Source of the DNA: Bondarzewia mesenterica
Lineage: Eukaryota > Basidiomycota > Agaricomycetes > Russulales > Bondarzewiaceae
NCBI GenBank assembly: GCA_004802705.1
Contig: SGPL01000292.1
Span: 1 to 40,631 of the forward strand
Length of the DNA: 40,631 bases
Direction: 5' to 3'
The translations under genes were made by a program, and so were the position numbers. Position 1 is the stretch's first letter. Each line of letters begins with the position of its first letter. Below, piece after piece: positions 20,669 to 31,557 of the stretch. The notes under the pieces were generated by a model. It had not been told where the DNA came from, made no database searches, and saw nothing but the letters and a program-made list of their open reading frames with translations.

Positions 20669-22152
20669 ATGTCGTCCAGTGCTCCTGGTGTTCTCACCCA
20701 TGCTCGTTATGGCAAGGACAAGGTTCGAGTCTTCCGCATCGTGCGAGAGCCTAACTCCAAGGTGCACCACATTGTCGAGTATAATGTGACGGTTCTTCTC
20801 GAGGGGGACATTGAGACAAGGTCCGTTTGACAAATGCGATGGGTTGGTTTAATGCTGCCTTACACCAAGTGGCTGCGATGTAGCTATACGGAGGCTGATA
20901 ACTCCGTTGTCGTTGCTACCGACTCCAGTGCGTCTTCCACACAACTGCATATTGCTTTCCTACTGTCCCCTCACTCTTTCCACAATACTTATCAGTGAAA
21001 AACATCACCTACTGTACGTGGTCCCACGCGGTAGTATCTCTTTATCTCGTCGGAGACCAACCTCGATCCATCTAGATCTCGCAAAAGTCTCGCCCCACAT
21101 CCTCCACCCAACTCGATTCGCCCTCCATTTGGGAACTCACCTCGTATCTAAATATGCCCATATCCACAAGGCGTTCATCACCGTTGAGCAGTTGCGCTGG
21201 GCGCGAATTGGCGAAAATGAAGGCAAAGGCCACACTCATTCGTTCTGGAGGGACGGCGACGAAAAGAAATTCGTGAAAGTCGAGGTGGACGCGACCAAGG
21301 GTAAAGAAGCGCTTGTGGGAAAGGTCGAGGCTGGGCTGCGCGATCTCCTTGGTAAGTTTCGTCGGGGGGTCGTAGACGAAATATTGTCAGGTGCGAATGC
21401 TAAGGTGGTATTTAGTCCTCAAGTCGACTGGTTCGGCCTTCGAGTCTTTCGTTCGTGACGAGTACACCACTCTCGTGGATGTCGACGACAGAATTTTCAG
21501 CACGTCCATCGATCTCACGTATACCTTCAAACCCTTCGCGATTCAAGCTCCGAAAGACGAGAAGAAGCTTGAATTCGGGGCTTCAAATGTCGGTGATGCC
21601 GCCAAGGTACGGATTCATGATGGTTTTTGACGTGCACACAATTCATGACAGATTGGGATACATTCAGGATGGTGCTCCTTGGGATGGGGACAACGCTACG
21701 GCACTTGCAAGGAACATCACGCTGGACGTTTTCGCCAATGATGAGAGCGCTAGCGTTCAGGTGCGTACCTGGTTGACCATTTTAATCTGCGAGATGGCTC
21801 TTCTGAGGTAGGCGAGATGAGTAGGCGACGCTTTACAAGATGGCGCAGCGCATCTTGGCGGAGGATGAATACATCCAGTCCGTTTCTTATGCCCTGCCGA
21901 ACAAGCATTATATACCCGTCGATATGAAATACATCGGGGTAGATAACCTTACTCCGTGCGTACCTTCGACTGTGTCTGTCCATATGGACTACGTCACTGA
22001 CGATATTTTCCTTCCCTCCAGGAGTGCGGCGGAGGTCTTCATTCCTGTATCTGCACCGAGGTAAGCTTCGATTCCTGTCATTGCTATCATGAATCGTTTA
22101 AAATGTATCGGTGGTTAGCGGCTTGATCACGGCTACAATCTCACGCAAATGA
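20669..22152 (+). CDS. Urate oxidase (uricase)
   Basis: Nine exons: 20669-20820, 20884-20927, 20996-21013, 21076-21351, 21416-21606, 21668-21760, 21825-21955, 22022-22060, 22119-22152. They encode 325 residues, the usual size. The enzyme oxidises urate to 5-hydroxyisourate in purine breakdown. It needs no cofactor and is normally peroxisomal. Diagnostic segments are ARYGKDKVRVFRIVRE (catalytic Lys), EYNVTVLLEGDIETSYT, NSVVVATDSMKNITYYLAK (catalytic Thr), AFESFVRDEYTTL (substrate Phe), DRIFSTS (Arg) and SVQATLYKMA (Gln). The third exon is only 18 nt (MKNITY). The protein ends in SRK, not a standard SKL-type peroxisomal signal, although homologues do end near this point. The gene seems intact. 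Confidence 0.93.
20996..21013 (+). other. 18-nt microexon of the urate oxidase gene
   Basis: Exon 3 consists of 18 nt between a TATCAG acceptor and a GTACGT donor. It completes the conserved ATDSMKNITYYLAK stretch; without it the frame stays open but an essential conserved block is lost. Confidence 0.75.
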
Positions 22153-22723
22153 GAAACTTAGATTCACGAAGTCAAGGAGGGTGGTACGCATGTAAAACAC
22201 TTTTCGTGTACATATCACAAGGAACGGATACATGTCGCGTGAACTGATGTATACGATGCCAGCAATAGGAATGCATCATACCGCTATGCTACAGAAATAT
22301 GTGCTGCATGAATCATGTTTTCGCGTGAAATGTTGGATCCGGTTCGGTTGTCAATGTTCTATAACTCGGTGCATACTCCACATCTGTGCTTCTCTTTTAC
22401 ATGCCCGCTACTCCGCAATCTTCAAACGACAGTCCGCGTTCCGGGATTTGGACCACCCTTTTTGAATGTGGGGCTCAATGACATATGTGGAGCATTTGTC
22501 CAACAGAAATCGGGCTTTCTAACTTACAAGAAAATTGACGGCATTTGTTTGCAGTAAGGGACTGTCAGCATATGTACACCACTGCTGCATGGCATCGAGA
22601 TTCGGGATTTGCTGAAAATTGAATACAGACAAGGCAAGATTGAGACTGATAAGTAGTCTACATACGTCAAGAGGGCTTTCTGCTCCGAACTTGAATGTTG
22701 CACACAAAAACTGATCACAATTT
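22153..22723. other. Intergenic between urate oxidase and tRNA
   Basis: About 570 bp of 3' flank with no recognisable gene. Confidence 0.4.
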
Positions 22724-22806
22724 GGACACATCCGGAATTGAACCGGACACCTCTCGCATGCTGCACAGTGCTAAGCGAGCGTGATAACCAACTACACCAT
22801 GTGCCC
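22724..22806 (-). tRNA. tRNA-Ala(AGC) with short intron
   Basis: The minus strand folds as a complete tRNA. The acceptor GGGCACA pairs with TGTGTCC and includes the G3-U70 pair that identifies alanine tRNAs. The D arm contains GGTGTAGTTGGTTATCAC. The anticodon stem CTCGC/GCGAG encloses TTAGCA with anticodon AGC. The T arm TCCGG-TTCAATT-CCGGA is perfect. About 10 extra nt (CTGTGCAGCA) sit one base 3' of the anticodon, at the canonical tRNA intron position. CCA is not encoded, as expected in eukaryotes. Confidence 0.93.
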
Positions 22807-24733
22807 TGCACTAACAAAATCGTTGAAGTTTTTATAAATCGATTAGAAGTACTAATCTATCCACATGATCACTTACGCTTTGGGTGACTGGGTCCCCTCG
22901 ATCCCACTGCGCTTTGATCAACCAGCTCAACCAAGCCATTTGGTGCGTACACAGCTTTCTTCAATGGGGCACAAACAAGACTTAATTTTACTGATGCAAC
23001 GCTGCGCTGACAAGGTAGCCCGTAGAATTCTGAGTTTCGGCTTGAGAAATGAAGCATTTTATTTGAATCCTTCAGCGTCAAATGCTGGCTCCAGCTTACC
23101 GGAAGTACTTGGGTGAGAACGATCAATGCGAAGAACGTTTGTGAACATTTTGAACGATCAGGTCGTTGGGCGGTCGAGGTTGGGGGCTTGTTGGTCCCTC
23201 ACTGCCCCCTGTCTAGACTCTATTGGACAGCCATGACTCTGCCAATGCTCGCTGCTTGGGCTGTACCAAATCAGGTCAGTTGCTCTATCATGCTCCAAGG
23301 TGACTGTACATACTGCTCGAAGCGGTTCGAAGCCTCGACCACCAAAGCATCGTTGGACATTCTCTGAACAGCCTTCTCAGAACTAACCGCTCGCGGCTTC
23401 AGGTTCATCCAATACTTCACAGCTTCACCTTGAATTGTCTTTCCTTCCTCTGGTTTACTGATATCTGCGGCAAGGTAATTGTCACGGTCCCTTGGAAGTT
23501 CGGTCTTTTCAGAAACCGTTAAATTTTCTGACATTTTGTGCAGATATGATCCGTGAGCTAGTCATTTTCAACACGGGGCTGAGTATGAAAGAAAGCACGC
23601 CAATCACCAGACTCGGCGGACATTGATTTCTATCGCAAAAGGATTTTCTGATTGTAAACAAGCGATCTCTGAGCTGGGACAATTCTCCAAGATGGACGCA
23701 ACATGGACTGCGCCAGGTGACGTCCATCGCAGGGAAGGTCATCTTCTGGTATGCCAAATCACCATCCAAGATTTCTGACACATTCCGTGCTGCCTCACCG
23801 TTCGCGCCCTCTTTCAGTACTCAGTCATGGCGCATGCCAAGTTCCCCTGATCCGAACGTGGTAGATCTGTGCACCGTTCCACGGAGCATGAAATGATTGT
23901 GCATCGCTCCGCACGTCAGAGGCCCCCAAGTCAAGGTACTGCACAAGCTCGAGCTCATCTCCAGTGCGCGGAGGACACGCCTGCTGCTTATCGTTTGCGA
24001 CTTTCTTGATGGACGGCGATCGCGTGCACCGCATGAACCTCGAGCAACAGCCATGGATTGCATTGGTAATTGACGCTGCAGTGCGGTCCATACACCAGCA
24101 GTCCTTGGGCCGCTGATCTATCGCGTGTGGCCAGATCCTGCGTTTCGAAAGTCGGTCGTTCGCTCCGTTGATGTGACTCAAGGCAGCCATAGTATTACGC
24201 CGCGCGAGGGGATTGACACGTATATGACGACCATGACGTCCCCTTTTGAGGGTTTCTGGGATCGATAAGCCAATTGTTTTGCTTGGATTACCTCCGGGGA
24301 TCTGTTATCTACCTTTGGAAGCCTCCATCAGTGGCGACGAGGGTACGAAAATAGAGTCGAAACGAGTCTTGAAGCCGAGGATCGAGTATACTCGAATATG
24401 TTTTTGACAGGTGTCGTCGCGTAGCATCACACGTTTTTCGGAGCACGCTGTACATGTGCTTGGACACGGAGGCCTGAGCCACTGGAGGGCGCGGTCGGCT
24501 GAGTACGAACAGGCGGTTGTCAAGCACGCAAGATGGACGAGAATAATTTTGGGGGACGGCGAAGCGAGGAAGACAGTATGACGTCACCGGGCGGGAATCG
24601 ATCTCCGACCCATCTTCGTCTGAACCCTAACCTGAGCAGAGCAAAGCGATGATGTCAGTTTTCCCACGGGGATCACAGTCGGTCCTTTCGCTCTCTTTCG
24701 CTCTCTTTCTCTCCTTCTCTCTCAACCATCACC
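22807..24733. other. Intergenic, no firm gene
   Basis: This is 1.9 kb with only weak open frames, the longest being 121 codons at 23825-24190 (minus) without a recognisable motif. The last 50 bp (24684-24733) are a pyrimidine-rich tract with repeated CTCTCTTTCG words just before the next ATG, typical of fungal promoters or 5' leaders. A TGACGTCA palindrome lies near 24580. Confidence 0.4.
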
Positions 24734-27470
24734 ATGGGCGGCGACCACAAATGCCCCGTCTGTCAAGCAACGTTCACTCGTCCTCAACATGTCGCAAGGC
24801 ATATGCGCTCCCGTGAGTCCTCTTTTCCGTCCCTCCCGCGCCCATCTTCCCAAGTGGCGTTCCGTTGGAGCTGGACTTCGGCGCCGAGCCCAACCGATCC
24901 TTGGTCTCTTTCCACTCATTCTCATCTCCTCTTTTTTTCCCTTCACGACCTTTAAGATACCGGCGATCGCCCCTACAAATGTCAGCACTGCGGCGACCAA
25001 TTTGCCAGAAGGTATTTCTTCTCCTCGTTATTTTCCCGAACCTCGTCTTCGTCCGGCCGCTCACACGCCTTCAGTGACCTTCTATCCAGACACGTCAACA
25101 AATGCCATGCAAACGAAAAACCTCTTGTCACCTCTGCTTCCAATCGCAGAAAAGGTTCCGCTTCCGCATCCCGCGCGACAACCTCAAAGCAGGCCTGTGA
25201 TCAATGTGTCCAGTCCAGTTTACCCTGTGACGGCGCTAATCCCTGCTGTTAGTCTGCTTGACGACCCCATATCTTAGACCAATTCACTCACCTTCGTTCT
25301 CAGCGAAATGCATTCAACGCAAATGTCGGTGCACATATGTCAAGTTTCATAGGCAGACCGCTCCTCAAGGTCCTGGCCATCCTACCCGTCCAAACGATCC
25401 GACCTCCATAACCCCTAATCTGAATACTCTCCCCTCTGTCCCCCCTTCGTACCGCCTCTCGGACCCTTTTTTGATGAGCTCGTCTGCATCTTCGCTGACT
25501 GCGCCAAATTTGGGTCAATCCCCAATCTATAACCCTCAGTTCAGTTATCCTTCTTCCCAGCTCTATGCCACCAACCCTGTCGACCCTTCTCTGCCGATCA
25601 CGAGCCGGGACTCGTTCGAAACGGCAGCTGATTACGCTGCTCGCTATCGTGCCCAGGCAGATTTGCTTGCACGCACGGGCGCGATCCCCCCCACCGCCAA
25701 CGCCCTTACCAGCTCTTCTTCTAGGCACCTAAGCGGCATGTATCCCGATCCCCAGCACCAATCCCGTTATAGCGGCCAGTACGATTCTCGTGATGCCGCC
25801 GAGTTTAATCTTGCCCAACCTGATATGAGTTTTCACGGTCTCGATAACAAGGTACGTCGCTTGCTTACCTTCCTTTCATCAGTCATTGAGACCAACTGCG
25901 TCAATCAATCCACCATTCGCCATCATAGTCACATCTTTATGACAGAAGTGGTCCTAGTAACTATCCATCGAGCCAGATAGCCACATATGGGGATGACGTC
26001 GGTGGTTATCAGAATGGCGGTCCGTTCTCCTTTGAAGGGGATCAACAAGGTCATCATCGTCGAGGATCCTTGTCACTAGGTAGCGATGGCGGTAACAGTA
26101 CCCCAAATCGGTCCCAACCCACATCCGCCGCCTCATCCAGCGTCCATCTCCCACTTCCTGGAACTGGTTTTCAACATTCCACCATGAGTGCCTCTTACAG
26201 TGACCATAACGATGGCTCGTCACATCAGAGGCCTACCTCCTCATCTGCCCACAATCAGCACCAGGCTTATCGACCAGGAGAAGGCGAAGGCGGATTCTCC
26301 AATGCATTTGGTCTCATGTCTCTCGACGATCCTGCTGTCTTGGCTGGACTCAGCCAGGGTGCACCGTTCTTTGACAACGTCGTGGCTTCCGGCACTAACT
26401 GGGCTGATGGTGTTACCCCGCGACCCGGGCCTGGTGACTCGGTGGCGAATCCCGGAAAGGACACGAATGGGTTGTCAGCACCGACGCCTTCGAACCTGAA
26501 GGAGCTGAAGGAGATGTGGAAGCAGTACATGCGCACGCCGTTCTCTGGCCCATCGCTCGCGACGCCTTTGGCTCACACAACTTCCGATCAGTTTGGCGAT
26601 GGCACATCAAGGAGCCCGAAGCGGGAGCGGGGATTGACGCGTGTAGCAAGCTTGCCAAGTGTCAAGACGCCAGACACGATAGTTGGCTGGGATTCGACAC
26701 GGAACGTCAATGGGAACGTTGCGGCGAATGGCAACGCGATCGGTGGATTGAGGACGCTGAACAACCCCGACGACCTGCGTAGTTACGAACAGGCCGTTCT
26801 GGCCCGCCGGGCCCCTCTCACCTTGAACCTCGTGCCCAAGCGTCGTCCTGCTCAGATGATTACAAGTATCTCTCCAGATCCGAGTGACGCGAGCGCGAGC
26901 GCTAGCCCGCTCCATCCTCCTGTACATCTGCCCATGGGATCCGGCAGAGCAGGCCAAGTTCAAGCAATGGATCTTAGTCGTCCATCGAGCTCTTCAAGTT
27001 CGTCTAGTCTGGCTCACGCCTTTGTTCAGGTCGACAATGACGGTCGTACAAGCCAATCACCTCACTCTTTTCCACATGGTCTGGAGCACGGTGTGAGCGT
27101 CGTCGAAGACATGACTCGACCGTCGTTCAAGCGATTACCTTCGCAAACTCTGGTACCAGACTATTCGAAGCGCGCAGCGACAATGTCGTATGCGCGCGAC
27201 GAGAGTGCGTTGGACGATGGCGAGGAAGGCGACTCCGTAGGCCCCGGACACTTGATGGGTCCCCTTCCTGTCGGAATGGCACTTCGTGGTACTATGAATG
27301 GGCTTGGAGGACATCATCGGCAAAGACTGGCTGACAGGACGAGAAGGATGAGTGCGCCGACCTCGAGTAGCCTAGGGTATGTGAATACGGGGATGGGTGG
27401 GAATAATGTGGGCGTCGGCAGTTCCCGTGGTGCTGCTGTGGCTGGTTTGAGTAAGGTGGTTGGTGTGTAA
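24734..27470 (+). CDS. Transcription factor with two C2H2 fingers plus a Zn2Cys6 cluster
   Basis: Exons 24734-24812, 24957-25011, 25075-25247, 25304-25851 and 25977-27470 encode about 782 residues. Finger 1 uses C7, C10, H23, H27; finger 2 uses C35, C38, H51, H56; the linker HTGDRPYKC is classical. A perfect CX2CX6CX5CX2CX6C cluster follows at C86-C112 (QACDQCVQ...CSKCIQRKCRC). Fungal factors with this combination regulate metabolic genes; the target is unknown. The remainder is Ser/Pro/Gly-rich and disordered-looking, with a short ordered patch (NLKELKEMWKQYMRTPF) and a basic phospho-site-like segment (SPKRERGLTRVASLP). Intron 1 is long (144 nt). The intron-4 acceptor at 25976 was chosen because the nearer AG sites lead to stops, so that junction is the weakest part of the model. 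Confidence 0.88.
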
Positions 27471-30263
27471 GACGCATCTGCAGATGGACGCGCCTGCTTC
27501 TTAACTCCTGTTTTCGTCTTTCTTTCCCGTAAATGCTCTCCGCTTTTTCTTCCTCTTTTTTTGGTTGCTCGTTCGCTCATGCAAAAAACAGTGCTGTTGA
27601 GCTGAACTACATACTTACTTTGTGTACACCTGAACTTCGCTTCTATTCCCTTGTATATCTAATGCTTCTGTTGCTATCAGTTCTTCTCAATCACCTCAGC
27701 GCTCGTCACTTGGACTGCAGGCTGTGTTTACCCTTCCTTTCTTCGTTTTGTCTCTTGCTAAAGGAGGCGCGTATCTGTACTCTCTGACCGCATGCGCCGT
27801 TTCAGTATACCATGTTACTAACTGTATGTTAAGTTCCGATGTGCACCTTGATGTTATAAATGGGTGGACTCCGGAGTATGTCGTGGCTCAAGTCACCTAC
27901 CAGTGAACTGTACAGTTACTATATATGATGGGTGTTCTTGCTTGCTGGACCCGGAAACGAGACGAATTTCAAGCCGTGATGTTGCCTACTGTGATAAGAG
28001 GTACGGTATTATGTCCTGGCCGATCAAGTTTTGCTGTCAATTGGATGCAAAAAAAAGTGCATGCGTGCGCAGGAAGTATTTACGGAAACTGAGAGATAAG
28101 AGCGGGGAGGGTCACTTCTGAATTTGATGCGAGGGTGAGAAGCGTGGGAGGGGTGAGTACTTGAGTATGCATACAAGGTCATATTGCACTTTGACCAGTG
28201 TACTTGTGAGATCAGTTGGTTCTGAAGTCGCTCGATCGCACGCATCGGGCCGCGTACGCGAAGAGCCCAGTAAGCAACGGTAATTATTTACGACCAGCAG
28301 TAGCCGGCAGTGTTGCCTAGTGTCATCGATCGGGATAAGCAATCGTTCATTTAGGATGCGTAAGTTCTTGGTATAAGTAAGCTATAAGACATCGAAGCGT
28401 AACAAAATTTATGCCTAAGCCCTCAGAAAATGTCATCTTTTCAACACTGAGAGTTCGTGGGAAGGCGCCAGTGCTTTGCTCAGTAGAGTTGAAGGCTATG
28501 AAGTCGGTGAACGTAAAGGTGCGAATTGCCTCATTGCCTCACGAGGGTATGGCCGTTGGACGTCAACGTGAATTCGAAATACAGTGGCAGTTCTTGGATG
28601 ATGAATGGCCGACGGGGAAATGATAACGGGGGATGAACCAATGTAACTCCTGCTCCTGCGAGATCGAGCTCGGTTCGTACGGCACAAAAAGCAAGAATTA
28701 TCGGTGCCCACCTGTACAAATAAGTGGATTGAGGACTTCAAGGATGTGTTGATCGAAATCAAGTACGATGGGTTGAGGCAGGGGAATGGAACGACGTGTT
28801 ACCTCTCCGACCCTTTTCCGTAGGTGTCTCGGTGGAAATGTCAGGGTTCAAAGACGGCAATACTTAGCAATACCAGCGCCTGCAGACGATACCATGGCCC
28901 ATCAGGAAATACGTCTGCCTAATTTTGTTCTTGACATGATCTCGTGCCTTCAATTATGGAGAACTGACGCCTGATCTAGTCAGATCCTGCAGGGCATGCT
29001 TACCTTCGGTATGACCAACCGGACTTGGGCCCTTCCTGACAAGCTTGTACTGAAGACCGCGCCGGCACATATGTGGTCCTTCGCCCAGGAAATTGAAGAC
29101 CCCTAACGCTGTTCGAGAGTGCAGGTACGCACAAGCCATGTTTTTCACGTTCTTCAAGTTGATGGTTGACTCGCTGCGAGTAGCCTTGACCAAAGGGCAG
29201 AAGAGCACACGAGCGGATGGCCCCAGAGGTGAGAGCGGCAAGATGGACATGCGTGCATGAGAGAAGGCAAAAATGTTTTAGGTGGACAAATTTGGGCAAA
29301 TTCCAGGGGCCACAAGTTCATTTTGAAGGTAGGCATGGACCCTGGAGGGCGAGACAAGACCTGACAAGACCCTGTCGGCGTCCAGACGGGGTCACTGTGC
29401 AATTAGGCCATATGGCGAATGCATAGAGAGCAAATAACCCGACCTCGCTGATGCGTTATCCTTTCGACCCTTAAAGCTTTAGAAGACGGTTGTGCCTACT
29501 CGGTAAGGCGTAATTTCCGAGTAGCGATGACCTTAGCGAGCCGTCCATGAACAGCAGGTATTTTGGAGCAGCAAAAGATGGGCTGCATAGAAAACATGGG
29601 ACGTCCAGAAAGTCTCCAAGTCACATCTTAAGAGGGTTCAAATTTTAGACGACGGAGCGGCAACGGAGACAAACGTACTTATTTCATAGTCGAAATCACG
29701 GTATATTTGATCTGCTAAGAGGCGATCGAGACGGCATGCATGTGGATGGCGCTGTCGCCAAGCAAGTGACTGGCCAGCGAAATCTGCGCAGTTCGAGACT
29801 CATTTCTGTTGCTACAGCTGTCAAAAACGGAAGGATAATCTGACCTTAATTAATATGCGTGAACACGGGCCCGGGACTCACGGGTAGAGGATTAGGTACG
29901 GTTAGGTCGAGTATGGGTCGAAGCCTAGTACTGATTCAAGAGACGAGAAAATAGAAAGGTGTCTGATGCAAAACAGAGAAATGGGCAGATCGTGTAGGCC
30001 ACCAGGCACTGGGTCGGGTCAGTGTTGAGCTGGTGGGTAGAGATACTTCTGAGGGGGGTACTTTGTGAGCTAATGTGTCAGCAGGTATTACTCAAAGAGG
30101 AAGCTGAGTAGGATCGTTTCAGGCACGGCCATTAAGGGACAGCCGAGGGCGACAGAAGCCGCAGAGCAATCATGAAGTTCTCCCCGTCTGTTTCTAGTAT
30201 TTATTTGCTCTAGCTCACGCACTCGTCTTTCCCTCATCCTTCCCCCCTCAGTCAGTTCGCACA
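27471..30263. other. Long intergenic region, no firm gene
   Basis: Nearly 2.8 kb without a recognisable gene. The best candidate is a 70-codon plus frame at 28411-28623 that starts with ATG (MPKPSENVIFSTLRVRGKAP) and ends EIQWQFLDDEWPTGK. It is protein-like in composition but has no recognised family. The last 80 bp before 30264 are pyrimidine-rich and look like the promoter of the cupin-like gene. Confidence 0.4.
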
Positions 30264-30816
30264 ATGTCGTCGCCCAGCACTCTCAACGTCACTGCTCTCA
30301 CTGCGTCCGGCGGTGTTTCAATTCTCGAATGCTGGGCCCTCGATCCCGGTTTCACCTCCTCATCTCAGGCGGGCACGACCGGTGCAAGCATCTTGCAGCT
30401 CGGTACACTTGCCAACGCGAGCTACTCTGTCCTTCCCGCGCGTTTCAACGCGGGCAGGCACAATGCTCCCAATGTCCAGTGCGCACCTTCGCGTTATTAT
30501 GCTCTCCCCCTAAACCGATACTCACCGTGTGGTTCACAGGTATGTCGTGTTCCTGTCGGGCCTTGCACACATCACGCTTCCCAACTCTACGGATGAGGCG
30601 TGGGTTCAAGGCGGTCGTGATGGACTTATCATCGCGACGGACACGGTGGACGTCAGCGACGTGGGACACAAAACTGAGTATCCCTCGGGGGACGAGACAC
30701 TCGCTTTGCAGATCCCGACCGCGCACGGACAGGTCCCTGGGCATGTCGTCGTTCACTCTGGTCCATGTGAGCGGGAGTTGCAGATGGCCAAGAGGAGGTT
30801 GGACGAATTGGATTAA
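30264..30816 (+). CDS. Small cupin-like protein
   Basis: Two exons (30264-30478, 30540-30816) encode 163 residues. The order of beta-strand-like segments (GASILQLGTLANASYSVLP, RFNAGRHNAPNVQYVVFLSG, LAHITLPNS, GRDGLIIATDTV, ETLALQIPT) fits a small single cupin barrel. One conserved-looking His lies in AGRHNAPNVQ. There is no signal peptide. Fungal proteins of this size and layout are common but have no assigned reaction, so metal binding or catalysis is not claimed. The intron has a GTGCGC donor and a TTCACAG acceptor and keeps the frame. The C-terminus is a short charged helix (ERELQMAKRRLDELD). Confidence 0.72.
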
Positions 30817-31557
30817 CAATTGGCCGCGGCGGGCTCCAGTGTGGGAGTGATAGACACACTTTAGCGTGTAGGGTGCACATTGCCTCTCCTTCTTGGTCTG
30901 CCTTGAGAATTCTGACTGTATTGGCACTTTGTTAGGAATCAGAACTCTGCTCGTCCTATGGGCCGCAACGCTGTGTTCATCTATCCGCGAGTCAATCTAC
31001 TTTATTTCGTTTTTATCTTTTCTTTTGCGAGGTGGAATGCTATCGTTATTTGTCTGTATTTCGAGGATTTTCCCTATAACTATTAACGTTTCATCTGCCT
31101 TCCCGATAGCGCGACTATCTATTGAGTACTGGACAGTATCAAGTGTTCACCGTGAGTTCCTACATCAATGTAACTGAAATATGATTCCGCTTGCGTGATC
31201 GTCGATCAGGATTCAGATATACAGGACCCGATCGCATCCGTCATCGCCAGGCTTTGCTCCCGTTGGCGGTCGGTACAGTCTGATATAGCGCATAGCCAGC
31301 TACTCACCTCAGAAACTTCTCTTCATACGTGCATAGTGACAAACGATGTGCCTCTCACGAACAAATCCATAAGTATGTAAAGTATGTACCAGTAGCAGCA
31401 AGCAATCCACAAGATTATCAAATCCTACACAAGCCAAATTACCCTGGCCAACAAGAACGAATACAAATGATATCAAAGTACAAAAATGCGGTTTCGAATT
31501 GAGTGTACGAGTAGGGAGGGGGAATAATAGATCGTTTTCACGAAATGCGCATGCCTC
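30817..31557. other. Intergenic between facing 3' ends
   Basis: 740 bp between the 3' ends of the cupin-like gene and the second membrane protein. It is AT-rich and no frame looks conserved. Confidence 0.4.

Noticed and set aside
23825..24190. 121-codon ATG frame on the minus strand
   Set aside because: Composition is irregular, with no motif, no splice partners and no conserved ending; it is probably chance.
24580..24660. Possible second tRNA on the minus strand (ends resembling GACATCA/TGACGTC and a B-box-like GATCGATTCC)
   Set aside because: The T stem does not pair and no D arm or anticodon stem can be drawn, so it is only a chance match.
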